From positions 1 to 52,018 of the forward strand of contig NZ_QEQQ01000033.1 of the NCBI RefSeq assembly GCF_003097235.1: a stretch of 52,018 nt of DNA. The letters are read 5' to 3'. This document shows, piece after piece, positions 25,024 through 33,661 of this stretch. The DNA comes from Pseudomonas sp. CC120222-01a. GTDB lineage: Bacteria; Pseudomonadota; Gammaproteobacteria; Pseudomonadales; Pseudomonadaceae. The notes below the pieces were generated by a model. The model saw nothing but the letters and a program-made list of their open reading frames with translations, was not told the origin of the DNA and did no database searches. Every line of letters begins with the position of its first letter. Within the stretch, counting starts at the first letter, position 1. A program made the position numbers and the translations under genes.

Positions 25024-25641
25024 TTACAGAACGTCGAGCAGCTCGACGTCGAACACCAGGGTGCTGTGCGGCGGGATGCTGCCAACGCCTTGCGCGCCGT
25101 AGGCCAGCTCGCTCGGCACGTACAGGCGCCATTTGCTGCCGGCGTTCATCAGTTGCAGGGCTTCGGTCCAGCCAGCGATCACGCCGCCAACCGGGAATTC
25201 AGCCGGCTGGCCACGGTCGTAGGAGCTGTCGAACACAGTGCCGTCGATCAGGGTGCCGTGGTAGTGGGTGCGCACGTTGCTTTCGCGGGTCGGCTTGGCG
25301 CCTTCACCTGCGGTCAGCACTTCGAACTGCAGGCCCGAAGCCAGGGTAGTGATGCCTTCACGCTTGGCGTTTTCGACCAGGAATTCCTTGCCAGCGGCAG
25401 CGGCGGCTTCAGCCTTGGCAGCTGCTTCGGCTTGCATCACTTCACGGATGACCTTGAAGCTGGCCGACAGGTCGGCTTCGCTGACACGGCTTTCGGCGCC
25501 GCTGAAAGCGTCGGTCAGGCCGGCCAGGATGGCTTCCAGGCTCACGCCTGGTGGCGGGTTGTCGCGCAGCTGGCCGCCCAGTTGGCGGCCAATGCCGTAG
25601 CTGACGCGGGTTTCGTCGGTGGACAGGTTGAGTTCGGACAT
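25024..25641 (-). CDS. fklB: FKBP-type peptidyl-prolyl isomerase FklB
   Basis: A 205-residue proline isomerase of the FkpA/FklB/Mip type. The N-terminal dimerisation helices cover about 1-90 (RVSYGIGRQLGGQL, then an alanine/glutamate-rich helix with AAAKAEAAAAAGKEFL). The FKBP domain covers about 105-205 (VRTHYHGTLIDGTVFDSSYD, VIAGWTEALQLM, IPPHSTLVFDVELLDVL). No signal peptide is present with the ATG at 25641, so it acts in the cytoplasm. It keeps the conserved position next to the small iron-regulated gene. Confidence 0.94.
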   Translation of the reverse strand: MSELNLSTDETRVSYGIGRQLGGQLRDNPPPGVSLEAILAGLTDAFSGAESRVSEADLSASFKVIREVMQAEAAAKAEAAAAAGKEFLVENAKREGITTLASGLQFEVLTAGEGAKPTRESNVRTHYHGTLIDGTVFDSSYDRGQPAEFPVGGVIAGWTEALQLMNAGSKWRLYVPSELAYGAQGVGSIPPHSTLVFDVELLDVL

Positions 25642-25726
25642 TGTCGTGCTCCACGGCAGGGCGCAGTGCAGCCGCGCCCTTGATGAAAAGGGCGAGCAGC
25701 CTAGCACACTGGGGCGCCGCGAGCAG

Positions 25727-26032
25727 CTACCAGGCCGAACGCTGGGAAATCGGCACCTTCAGGTCTTCTTCCGGGTGCGTGCCCATGCCGCACATTTCAT
25801 CCTGCACCGACCAGTGCACGAGGTTCATCGACACCATCGGGATGGTCTGCAGCAACTTGCGCGCATCCTCCACCGAGTGCACGCGCAAGCGCTCACCGCG
25901 GGTATCGGACAGGGGATGGGGATGGCCTTTGACCCGGGCCTCGATCAGGTAGTCGCCGCCTTCAATGGCAATCAGGTTCAGTTCGTCGACATGGCCGGCC
26001 CTGGCCTCGGAGTTGAGCTGCTGCAGGTTCAT
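25727..26032 (-). CDS. Conserved small protein (DUF6482-like)
   Basis: A 101-residue cytoplasmic protein found at this place in Pseudomonas genomes; I recall the family as DUF6482 but am not certain. It shows MNLQQLNSEARAGHVDEL, then IEGGDYLIEARVKG, and ends with VHWSVQDEMCGMGTHPEED. There are no membrane segments or catalytic motif. The start at 26032 matches the family length. Function unknown; it probably shares the transcript direction of the UPF0114 gene, though a hairpin lies between them. Confidence 0.8.
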   Translation of the reverse strand: MNLQQLNSEARAGHVDELNLIAIEGGDYLIEARVKGHPHPLSDTRGERLRVHSVEDARKLLQTIPMVSMNLVHWSVQDEMCGMGTHPEEDLKVPISQRSAW

Positions 26033-26110
26033 GAGAGCACCTCGCTTTGGGAACCACGCATGAGTGCTCATTTTTTGTACGGACCGGCTTAAAGCACAAG
26101 CCATAAACGC

Positions 26111-26144
26111 CACCGCCCGTCCGTTTTGCAACGGCCGGGCGGTG
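26111..26144 (-). terminator. Terminator after the UPF0114 gene
   Basis: CACCGCCCG (26111-26119) pairs with CGGGCGGTG (26136-26144), and an inner CCGTT/AACGG stem continues after a one-base mismatch. The flanking bases are not T-rich. Confidence 0.65.
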
Positions 26145-26160
26145 TGAAAGGCAACCGGAC

Positions 26161-26649
26161 TCAGTGCTTGGTCAGCTTGTCCAGGTAGCCCATGCAGAAG
26201 GCCGAGACCACGAAGGTCATGTGGATGATCACGTACCACATCAGGTAGTCGGTGGAGATGTTCTGCGCGTCCATGAACACCCGCAGCAGGTGGATGGACG
26301 AAATCGCCACGATCGACGCGGCTACCTTCATCTTCAGCGACGAAGAATCCATCTTGCCCAGCCAGTTGAGTTTTTCCTTGCTCTCGTCGATGTCCAGCTG
26401 CGAGACGAAGTTCTCGTAGCCGGAAATCATCACCATCACCAACAGGCCGCCAACCAGCGACATGTCGATCAGCGACAGGATGACCAGGATCAGGTCGGCT
26501 TCACTGAGGGCGAAGACGTTGGGCAGGACGTGGACAACTTCCTGGAAGAACTTCAGCGCCAGGGCCAGCAGGCCGAGGGACAGGCCGAAGTAGATGGGTG
26601 CGAGCAGCCAGCGCGAGGCATACATCGCGTTTTCGAGAATACGTTCCAT
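26161..26649 (-). CDS. UPF0114 family membrane protein
   Basis: A 162-residue inner-membrane protein of the UPF0114 (YqhA) family. Hydrophobic segments are visible at about 12-35, 50-75, 105-125 and 135-155. MERILENAMYASRWLLAPIYFGLSLGL and LIDMSLVGGLLVMVMISGYENFVS are family signatures. The function is unknown. The start at 26649 is set by family alignment from memory, as no good ribosome site is visible there. Confidence 0.9.
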   Translation of the reverse strand: MERILENAMYASRWLLAPIYFGLSLGLLALALKFFQEVVHVLPNVFALSEADLILVILSLIDMSLVGGLLVMVMISGYENFVSQLDIDESKEKLNWLGKMDSSSLKMKVAASIVAISSIHLLRVFMDAQNISTDYLMWYVIIHMTFVVSAFCMGYLDKLTKH

Positions 26650-26757
26650 GGAGGGTTTGGGACTCGTCAGGTGACTGGAAAATCGGCCGCGAGTATAGCC
26701 AGCCACCTGTGACAGCAAAAGCCTGCGGCCAGATGCCGCACTTCTCGGTGTGTATGC

Positions 26758-27096
26758 TCAGGTTTCAGGGTGGAACTGGTAATCCCCCAGGTTGCGGCAG
26801 CGTTCACCGTTGATCCGCCGCAGCTGAGCCTGCAGATGCAGGCACCAGATCTGTGGATCTTCGGCCACCTGATACCCGTGCAGGGTGAGGCTGTCGACGA
26901 TGGCATTGAGCACGGATTCGGCCACCATCGGCCCGTGGAAAGGCCCCTGGGCCTTGATCGCCGAGGGTTGTTCACCGGCCATGCCGGCGGCGAACAGCAA
27001 GGTCCACATGCCGTTATCGCCGGCCAGCGGACGAATGCTGCATTCAATGCGGGTCACCAGGCCCAGGCACTGGCGAGTAAGGCTGAGGTTGCGCAT
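26758..27096 (-). CDS. Conserved hypothetical protein (PA4575-like)
   Basis: A 112-residue soluble protein without recognised domain, conserved in position between the UPF0114 gene and the Lon-like protease gene. Visible features are a basic N-terminus (MRNLSLTRQCLGLVTRIECS), a central segment with GPFHGPMVAESVLNAIVDSL, and a C-terminal half rich in L, Q and R. GGAGGG lies about 10 nt before the ATG. Function unknown. Confidence 0.75.
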   Translation of the reverse strand: MRNLSLTRQCLGLVTRIECSIRPLAGDNGMWTLLFAAGMAGEQPSAIKAQGPFHGPMVAESVLNAIVDSLTLHGYQVAEDPQIWCLHLQAQLRRINGERCRNLGDYQFHPET

Positions 27097-27258
27097 GGCC
27101 GCGTCCCCTCCAATGAGCCCTGTTCAGCCTGAAAACCCAGGCTGTTTCCATCCTGAACCCTGATACCGTCCTTAAGTTCCAGCATAGAAGAACAGTACAG
27201 AAAGATGGAAAACCGGCGCTGAACGGTAGCACATGGCCGCCAGCGCCGATTTATTGAC

Positions 27259-29697
27259 TCAGGCCGGTTTGGCCTGGGCAATCACCTCTTCCAGGCGTTC
27301 CTTTTCTGCCTTCTCGACCTCTTCCTCGCTGATCATCTCGGCGATCTCGCGCAGGCGCTCCACCACCCGGGCATTGACGCTGCCTTCGGTGAAGACGCCT
27401 TCATCGTTGAGTTCGCCCGCGTCCTCGCCCACCAGCAGGCTCAGCGCCTCGTCAGCCTGGCTCACGGCATAGACGTGGAACATGCCGTTCTCCACCGCCT
27501 GCAGCACGCGCTCGTCGAGCATCAGCGTGGCAACGTTGGCACGCGGGATGATCACCCCCTGCTCGCCGGTCAGGCCACGTGCCTCGCAGAGGCGGAAGAA
27601 GCCCTCGATCTTCTCGTTGACCCCACCCACCGCCTGCACTTCACCGAACTGGTTGATCGAGCCGGTGATGGCGAAGCACTGCTTGAGCGGTGTGCGCGAC
27701 AAGGCCGAGATCAGCGTGCACGCCTCACCCAGCGAGGCACTGTCGCCATCGACATAGCCGTAGGACTGCTCCAGGGCGATGCTTGCGGAAATCGCCAGGG
27801 GGAATTCCTGGGCATAGCGGCTGCCCAGGTACCCGGTGAGGATCATCACCCCCTTGGAGTGGATCGGCTGGCCGAGGTTGACCTCGCGCTCGATGTCGAC
27901 GATGCCGCTACCGCCCGGGTAGACCGTGGCGGAAATGCGTGCCGGCATGCCGAACGCCGAGTCGCCGACCTCCAACACGGTCAAGCCGTTGCACTTGCCG
28001 ATGGCCGCGCCTTCGCTGTCGATCAGGATGATGCCGGCGAGCATGTCGTCGAGCACCCGCTGCGAAACACGCCCGGTGCGGGTGGCCTTGGCCTTGAGCG
28101 CACGCTCGATGTGCCCGGCATCGGTCATCTCGTCGCTGGCCAGCTGGCGGATGAAATCAGCCTCGCTGACCAGCTGGAACAGGTCACCGATGCGTGCCGA
28201 CAGGCGCGACTGGTTTTCCGCCAGGCGGGCGCTGTAGGTGGCCAGGCGCGCCACGGCATCGCTGGTCAGCGGCGCCATGCCTTCTTCGTTGGTGCGGGTG
28301 CGCAGCAACTGGGCGAACTGCTCGAGGTTTTCGTCGACCATCGGCATGTCTTCGTCGAAGTCGACCAGCACGCGGAACATCTCCTGGAAGTCCGAATCGT
28401 GGTCCTGCAGCGCGTAGTACAGCTGGCGCGAGCCGATGATCACCAGCTTGATGTTCAGCGGGATCATCTGCGGTGTCAGGCTGACCGTGGCAACACGGCC
28501 CAGCTCGCCCAGCGGCGACTCCATCTTCAACTTGCGCGACTGCAGGGCGCGCTTGAGGGCGTCCCAGACGAACGGCTCGCCCAGCATCTTCTCGGCTTCG
28601 AGAATCAGGAAGCCGCCATTGGCGCGGTGCAGCGCGCCCGGGCGCAACTGCCGGTACGAGGTGTACAGCGCACCCTGGTCGGTGCTGTATTCGATGCGGC
28701 CGAACAGGTTGTCGTAGGTCGGGTGCGGCTCGAACACCACCGGCGCGCCACCATCAGCGTGGTGGCCGACCACCAGGCTCGGTGCGTACTGCTCTTCGAG
28801 CAGCTTGCGCGCAGCGGCGTCGGTCTTGCTGTCTTCAACCAGTTGCTCGACCACGGTACGCAGCAGGTTCAGCTGCACGGACTGCAGGTAGGCGCAGACG
28901 GCGGCGTTCTCGGCGTACTTTTCCGACAGTGGCGCCAGCAGCGGCTGCAAGGCCAGGGTGATGGTTTCTTCGTTGAGCTGGCGCAGTTGGTTGTTCGACT
29001 CGCGTTTCCATTGCGGCAGGCTGGCCAGCTCTTCGTTGAGGCGCTCCTCGAGCAGGGCGATGTCCTCGTGGAACTGCTCGCGAACTTCCTCAGGCAGCTG
29101 GGCGAATTCGGCTTCGTCCAGTGCCTTGCCGTCGGCCATCGGGGTGAAGGCGACGTTGCTGGCATCGCGGTACAGGGCCACGTCCTTTTCCAGCGAGGCG
29201 CGCTCGATCACATCCAGCGCACGGTCATAGCGCTGGTTGAAGGCGCGGTCGATGGCGCCCTTCTTCTGCTGGTACGACGGGTGCTCGAACACCGCAGGGA
29301 AAGTAGACAGCAGGTTGTCGATCAACCCGCCCATGTCGCTGATGAACTCGGCCGCGCTGCCGGAAGGCAGCTCCAGTGCACGTGGCTCGCGGGTGTCGTC
29401 GAAATGGTTGACGTAGAGCCAGTCGGCCGGGGTCTGCTGGCGCTTGCCCTCGGCCTTGAGGTAGCGCTTGACGAACGAGAAGCGGCCGGTGCCCGGCTCG
29501 CCCATCACATACACGTTGTAACCAGGGCGCGGCATGGCCACGCCGAACTGCAGGGCCTCGACAGCACGTTCCTGGCCCAGGACTCCGCGAAACGGCTCCA
29601 GATCGTCGGTATTGGTAAAGGCAAACTGCTCGGGTGAGAAACGCCGGGTCAGGGCTTCAGGCGCGAGACGCAGGCGCGCAGCGACAGGATCGGGCAT
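27259..29697 (-). CDS. ATP-dependent Lon-type protease (LonB-like)
   Basis: An 812-residue AAA+ protease distinct from classical Lon. The N-terminal ATP-binding part has GEPGTGRFSF near residues 66-75, a P-loop with Arg where Lys is usual. A second AAA segment follows near 330-420 (HRANGGFLILEAEKML as Walker B region). The C-terminal serine protease domain holds the Ser-Lys pair: GDSASLGE near 681 and GGVNEKIEGF near 720. AAGGAA lies about 8 nt before the ATG. It degrades unknown proteins in the cytoplasm. It is transcribed divergently from the DUF3015 gene. Confidence 0.9.
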   Translation of the reverse strand: MPDPVAARLRLAPEALTRRFSPEQFAFTNTDDLEPFRGVLGQERAVEALQFGVAMPRPGYNVYVMGEPGTGRFSFVKRYLKAEGKRQQTPADWLYVNHFDDTREPRALELPSGSAAEFISDMGGLIDNLLSTFPAVFEHPSYQQKKGAIDRAFNQRYDRALDVIERASLEKDVALYRDASNVAFTPMADGKALDEAEFAQLPEEVREQFHEDIALLEERLNEELASLPQWKRESNNQLRQLNEETITLALQPLLAPLSEKYAENAAVCAYLQSVQLNLLRTVVEQLVEDSKTDAAARKLLEEQYAPSLVVGHHADGGAPVVFEPHPTYDNLFGRIEYSTDQGALYTSYRQLRPGALHRANGGFLILEAEKMLGEPFVWDALKRALQSRKLKMESPLGELGRVATVSLTPQMIPLNIKLVIIGSRQLYYALQDHDSDFQEMFRVLVDFDEDMPMVDENLEQFAQLLRTRTNEEGMAPLTSDAVARLATYSARLAENQSRLSARIGDLFQLVSEADFIRQLASDEMTDAGHIERALKAKATRTGRVSQRVLDDMLAGIILIDSEGAAIGKCNGLTVLEVGDSAFGMPARISATVYPGGSGIVDIEREVNLGQPIHSKGVMILTGYLGSRYAQEFPLAISASIALEQSYGYVDGDSASLGEACTLISALSRTPLKQCFAITGSINQFGEVQAVGGVNEKIEGFFRLCEARGLTGEQGVIIPRANVATLMLDERVLQAVENGMFHVYAVSQADEALSLLVGEDAGELNDEGVFTEGSVNARVVERLREIAEMISEEEVEKAEKERLEEVIAQAKPA

Positions 29698-29949
29698 TGG
29701 GTTTCCTTACTTCGGCGGGGCAGATACGCAGCATTCTGGCGCTGCCCGCGCGCGCCTTGCAAGGCTCCACGGGACTTTATGTCGCAGGCGGGACGCCGTC
29801 ATGTACAAGCAAATTTTTCGCAATCAACGACGCAACCTTTAGAACATGCCTAAACTCCAAGCTGCGCGGGTGGGTGAAATGCTTTCCCGACCTGGCAACC
29901 GCGTTGCCAGATAACCCTGACCCTTGGTTAAGACAAAGAGAACAATGCT

Positions 29950-30438
29950 ATGAAACGGATTCTTCTGGGTACTCTGTTCACCGTGGTCTCGCTCAACGCC
30001 CTCGCCGAAGCGCCGGGCGGCCCGAACTGCGGCTGGGGCAACATGCTGTTCGAAGGCCAGCGCGGTACGCCAGCGCACTTCCTGGCCTCCACCACCAACG
30101 GCACCTCCGGTAACGCCACCTTCGGCATGACCTCGGGCACCAACGGCTGCTCGACCAAAGCTTCGCTGACCTACGGCGGTAAATCCTGGTTTGCCATGAA
30201 TGGCATGATGAACGAGCTGTCCGAAGACATGGCCATGGGCCAGGGCGAAGCCCTGACCACCTACGCCGTGGTCCTCGGTGTCGCGCCGGAAGATCGTGGC
30301 TACTTCGCCTCGGTCACCCACCAGCACTTCAACCAGATCTTCAGCAGCGCCGACGTGACTGCCGAAACTGTCCACAGCAACACTCTGGCCGTTCTGAAGA
30401 ACGACCCACGCCTGGCCAAATACGCCACCGAGGCCTGA
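29950..30438 (+). CDS. DUF3015 family secreted protein
   Basis: A 162-residue protein with a signal peptide (about 1-19, ending LNALA), so periplasmic. It matches the DUF3015 family in GPNCGWGNMLFEGQRGTPAHF, TSGTNGCSTKASL and LSEDMAMGQGEALTTYA. Two cysteines at about 27 and 76 may pair. The function is unknown. It is followed by a strong terminator and then the DUF4105 gene, an order I remember from other Pseudomonas genomes. A CTGGCAAC/GTTGCCAG hairpin lies in its leader near 29890-29910. Confidence 0.88.
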   Translation: MKRILLGTLFTVVSLNALAEAPGGPNCGWGNMLFEGQRGTPAHFLASTTNGTSGNATFGMTSGTNGCSTKASLTYGGKSWFAMNGMMNELSEDMAMGQGEALTTYAVVLGVAPEDRGYFASVTHQHFNQIFSSADVTAETVHSNTLAVLKNDPRLAKYATEA

Positions 30439-30449
30439 GTGCAGCTGCT

Positions 30450-30472
30450 CCCGCCCCGGCTTCCGGGGCGGG
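30450..30472 (+). terminator. Terminator after the DUF3015 gene
   Basis: Perfect 10-nt arms CCCGCCCCGG and CCGGGGCGGG with a CTT loop, followed by TTT and a further T-run at 30479-30485. Confidence 0.88.
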
Positions 30473-30513
30473 TTTCGCCATTTTTCGGCATCGTTAAGAA
30501 GTAGTTGCCCGAC

Positions 30514-32367
30514 ATGCTCAAACGCCTCGCTTCCCTGGCGCTGTGTGCCTGCGCCCCCGTTCATGCCATGCCCGTGCTGGACCCAGGCCGTATCCAGCAA
30601 CTGGCCAACACCCCTTACTGGATTGCCCTGGGCCACTACGAAACCGCCAAGCTCGGCGGCTGGCGCAGCTATGTGGACGACGACGCCTTCTTCCTCGCCG
30701 AGGACGGCGCGCACCACCCGGACCAGGAGCTCAAGGCCACGGTCGAAGCGCTGTACGCCCCGGCGAGCCTGGGTGACAAGCACGCCCAGTGCGTATTCCC
30801 CGCACGCACCCGCTGGCTGCGTGAACAGCTCGACCTGCAAGGCCTGCCGCAGCCGGACTGCCAGGAATTCAAGACCTGGTACAAGTCGATCGACCCGCAC
30901 AGCGCGGCGCTGATCTTCCCGGCGGCCTACCTGAACAGCCCCTCGTCGATGTTCGGCCATACCCTGCTGCGCATCGACCAGTCCAACACCCGCAGCGACG
31001 ACACCACGCTGCTGAGTTATGCGATCAACTTTGGCGCCTACATCGAAGGCAGCGACAACAGCATCCTGTATGCCTGGAAGGGCCTGATGGGCGGCTACCC
31101 GGGCCTGTTCGCACTGATGCCCTACCAGGAAAAGCTCTCCGAGTACCGCAGCCTGGAGAACCGCGACCTGTGGGAATACCAGCTGGACCTGACGCCGGAA
31201 GAAACCGGGCGCATGGTCGAGCACGTCTGGGAGCTGAAGCAGATCCAGTTCGACTACTTCTTCTTCGACGAAAACTGCTCCTACCGCCTGTTGGAGTTGC
31301 TGCAGGTGGCCCGGCCGAGCCTGGACCTGACCTCGCAGTTCCCACTCACCGCCATTCCCACCGACACGGTCAAAGCGGTGAAGCAATCGGGCCTGGTCGC
31401 CAGCGAAACCTACCGCCCGTCACGCGAGCGCGAACTGCTGGCCCGGGCCGAGCCGCTGGATCATGACGAGAAGCGCCAGGTGCTGGCCGTCAGTGCCGAT
31501 ACCACGCAGCTGCAAAGCCCAGATTTCAAAGCCCTGCCCCGCGAGCGCCAGGCGCTGGTGCAGGATGCCGCATACCGCCTGGAGCGCTACCGGGCCAATG
31601 GCCAGGAGCGTGACCCCGGGCAGGCCAAGCGCAGTTTCGAGCTGCTGCGGGCGATCAACAGCAACCCGCCGCCGCCCTTGCAGATCGAGCGCCCCGGCTT
31701 GCCCGAGGACGGCCATGACTCGCGGACCTGGCAACTGGGCGTCGGCACCAGAGAGGACCGCGCCTACGCCGAATACGGCCTGCGCATGGCCTACCACGAC
31801 CTCAACGACAATGCCTATGGCTTCCCGCTGGGGGCGCAGATCGAGATCCTGCAGCTCAAGGTGCGCCAGTACGAAGGCAACGACTGGCAGGTGCAGCGCC
31901 TGGACCTGGCCACCATCCGCTCGCTGACGCCGCGCAACGAGCTGCTCAAGCCTTGGTCCTGGCAGGTGGCTGGTGGCCTGGAGCGGGTGCCGGGCAAGCA
32001 TGACGACGAGGTGCTGGTGAGCCATGTGAATGGCGGTGCCGGTGGCACCTGGCAACTGGCCGATGGCTTGCTGGGTTTTGCCCTGGGCACGGTGCGGGTC
32101 GAACACCACAACGACTTCGCCCAGTTCGTCGCCCCGGCGACGGGGTTCAATGGTGGGCTGCTGTGGCGCAACGGGCTGGGCAACATGACGCTGGAGGCCA
32201 AGGGCGATTACTTCACCAATGGCGAGGTGCGGCGCAGTGTAAGCCTGAACCAGCAGTGGGAAATCAGCCAGAACCTGGGGGTGAGATTGAGTGCTTCGCG
32301 CGAGTTCAGCCACCTGGCAACGGCGCAGAATGAGGTGATGCTGGAGCTCAAGTGGTATCACTATTGA
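30514..32367 (+). CDS. DUF4105 family envelope protein
   Basis: A 617-residue protein with a signal peptide (about 1-19, ending PVHAM). The DUF4105 (Lnb N-terminal-like periplasmic) region covers about 120-290, with LNSPSSMFGHTLLRID, YPGLFALMPYQEKL and FFFDENCSYRLLELLQ. This holds conserved His and Cys residues suggestive of an NlpC-like or phospholipase-like active site. The C-terminal part (about 400-617) is rich in alternating polar and hydrophobic segments and ends in YHY, which fits an outer-membrane beta barrel. ATG at 30514 is used; a TTG at 30505 is the alternative. The biochemical role is unproven. Confidence 0.85.
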   Translation: MLKRLASLALCACAPVHAMPVLDPGRIQQLANTPYWIALGHYETAKLGGWRSYVDDDAFFLAEDGAHHPDQELKATVEALYAPASLGDKHAQCVFPARTRWLREQLDLQGLPQPDCQEFKTWYKSIDPHSAALIFPAAYLNSPSSMFGHTLLRIDQSNTRSDDTTLLSYAINFGAYIEGSDNSILYAWKGLMGGYPGLFALMPYQEKLSEYRSLENRDLWEYQLDLTPEETGRMVEHVWELKQIQFDYFFFDENCSYRLLELLQVARPSLDLTSQFPLTAIPTDTVKAVKQSGLVASETYRPSRERELLARAEPLDHDEKRQVLAVSADTTQLQSPDFKALPRERQALVQDAAYRLERYRANGQERDPGQAKRSFELLRAINSNPPPPLQIERPGLPEDGHDSRTWQLGVGTREDRAYAEYGLRMAYHDLNDNAYGFPLGAQIEILQLKVRQYEGNDWQVQRLDLATIRSLTPRNELLKPWSWQVAGGLERVPGKHDDEVLVSHVNGGAGGTWQLADGLLGFALGTVRVEHHNDFAQFVAPATGFNGGLLWRNGLGNMTLEAKGDYFTNGEVRRSVSLNQQWEISQNLGVRLSASREFSHLATAQNEVMLELKWYHY

Positions 32368-32370
32368 CGC

Positions 32371-32511
32371 GGCCCTTTGTGGGAGCGGCCTTGTGTCGCG
32401 AAAGGGGTGCGAAGCGCCCCCATGATTTCCGCGTTCTAGCTGATATTGCCGGGGCCGCTTTGCGGCCCTTTCCGACCGGTCCGGCGCCCCGGCAAGGCCG
32501 CTCCCACAATG
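32371..32511. repeat. Inverted REP pair after the DUF4105 gene
   Basis: Left unit TGTGGGAGCGGCCTTGTGTC with CGCGAAAGGGG (32379-32410) and right unit CCCGGCAAGGCCGCTCCCAC (about 32489-32508) are inverted. Between them lies a GGGGCCGCTTTGCGGCCC hairpin. The right unit has diverged (CCGGTCCGGCGCCCCGG in place of CGCGACAC). Confidence 0.8.
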
Positions 32512-32624
32512 ATTGCGTCAAGGCAGACAGATGTGAACCAACCGACTCTTTGACACTGTTTTGACAGCTCCCCGACAAATCGCCACCTAGACTTTCCGGT
32601 ATCTATCCAAGGGTCCAGGTGGTC

Positions 32625-32981
32625 ATGTCGCGGTACTGGTTTGGTGTGTGCATTGCGTTGCTGCTGGCGGGTTGCGAAACCACCCACGATCAGATGGTCA
32701 ACCACGGTTATCCCCCCGCCTACGCCGACGGCTATCAGGACGGTTGCAGCAGCGGCCGTCAGGCGGCCGGGCTGATGGTTGGCGACTTCAAGAAAGACGT
32801 GCCGCGTTACCTGCACGATCGCCACTACGAGACTGGCTGGGACGATGGTTTCCGCCAGTGCCACGCGATGCAGAACAGCGAGGAACAGCGCCAGTACCAT
32901 GAGCGCTTCTGGGACGAGCGTGATCGCGAGTGGCAGCAGGAGAAAGACCAGGGCGCCGCCCGTGCCTATCGCAGCAAGTAG
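32625..32981 (+). CDS. Small lipoprotein of unknown function
   Basis: A 118-residue protein with a lipoprotein signal: ALLLAGC places the lipid-bearing cysteine at about 17, so the mature protein is membrane anchored. After it come YADGYQDGCSSGRQAAG and YETGWDDGFRQCHAMQ, two similar Y-x-x-G-(Y/W)-x-D-G segments that look like an internal repeat. The C-terminus is very charged (ERFWDERDREWQQEKDQG). There is no known domain. The ATG at 32625 is chosen over GTG at 32619 because AGG then sits at better distance. Confidence 0.82.
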   Translation: MSRYWFGVCIALLLAGCETTHDQMVNHGYPPAYADGYQDGCSSGRQAAGLMVGDFKKDVPRYLHDRHYETGWDDGFRQCHAMQNSEEQRQYHERFWDERDREWQQEKDQGAARAYRSK

Positions 32982-33050
32982 GTCGCAAACGGACATCCAC
33001 TGAAACCACCGGCCTGCCATGCTGGTCTCCAACAGTAAGGAGGCCATTGC

Positions 33051-33539
33051 ATGAGCCGAGCATTCGTCAACGAAGACCAGGCCGCCGCCCAGGCTGACCA
33101 GCCGGTGGAGCGGCGCGTGAGCGACCAGCCCAACTACGTCACCGCCAGCGGCCTGCGCCAGCTGCAACAGCGCGTGAGTGAGCTGAATGCCTTGCGCAGC
33201 GAGTTGCAGGCGCAGGGCGAGCGCGGTGACAAGCAGCGCCTGGCCGATACCGAGCGCGACCTGCGCTATTTCAGCGCGCGGGTGCAGAGCGCGCAGGTGG
33301 TGCCGGCGGCGACTTCACTGAGTAAGGTGCAGATTGGCAGCCGGGTCAGGTTCGTCGACGAACAGGGCCAGGAGCAGGTGGTACAGCTGGTGGGCGAGGA
33401 TGAAGCGGATGCCGGGCGCGGGATGATCAACTGGGGATCGCCGCTGGGGCGGGCCTTGCTTGGGGCCGGGCCTGGGGATGAAGTGCTGTGGAGAAGGCCG
33501 GCGGGGGATCAGATGATCGAGATTATGGAGATCGGTTGA
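33051..33539 (+). CDS. GreA/GreB-family factor, atypical
   Basis: A 162-residue protein with the two-part Gre layout: an N-terminal helical hairpin (about 32-85, LRQLQQRVSELNALRSEL ... TERDLRYFSARVQSAQVV) and a C-terminal FKBP-like domain (about 95-160, SKVQIGSRVRFVDEQGQ, GMINWGSPLGRALLGAGPGDEV). The hairpin is shorter than in GreA/GreB: the tip reads GDKQRLADTERD, and the ENA(D/E)Y motif with the second catalytic acid is missing. It probably binds the RNA polymerase secondary channel, but is unlikely to stimulate transcript cleavage in the normal way. GGAGG precedes the ATG. Confidence 0.8.
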   Translation: MSRAFVNEDQAAAQADQPVERRVSDQPNYVTASGLRQLQQRVSELNALRSELQAQGERGDKQRLADTERDLRYFSARVQSAQVVPAATSLSKVQIGSRVRFVDEQGQEQVVQLVGEDEADAGRGMINWGSPLGRALLGAGPGDEVLWRRPAGDQMIEIMEIG

Positions 33540-33540
33540 G

Positions 33541-33656
33541 GCCCAGGGGCTGCTTTGCAGCCCTTTCGCGACACAAGGCCGCTCCTACAGGGGACAGCGC
33601 ACTTCTGTAGGAGCGGCCTTGTGTCGCGAAAGGGCCGCAAAGCGGCCCCAGCAGCC
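33541..33656. repeat. Inverted REP pair between Gre-like gene and gdhA
   Basis: Near-perfect inverted units (CTTTCGCGACACAAGGCCGC from 33563 and its mirror ending near 33632) use GCTCCTACAGG instead of GCTCCCACAGG. GGGGCTGCTTTGCAGCCC and GGCCGCAAAGCGGCC mini-hairpins flank them. It lies between convergent genes. Confidence 0.87.
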
Positions 33657-33661
33657 TTGGA

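Noticed and set aside
27475..29637. A 720-codon plus-strand frame across the Lon-like gene
   Set aside because: Antisense shadow of the protease gene, with no domain or ribosome site.
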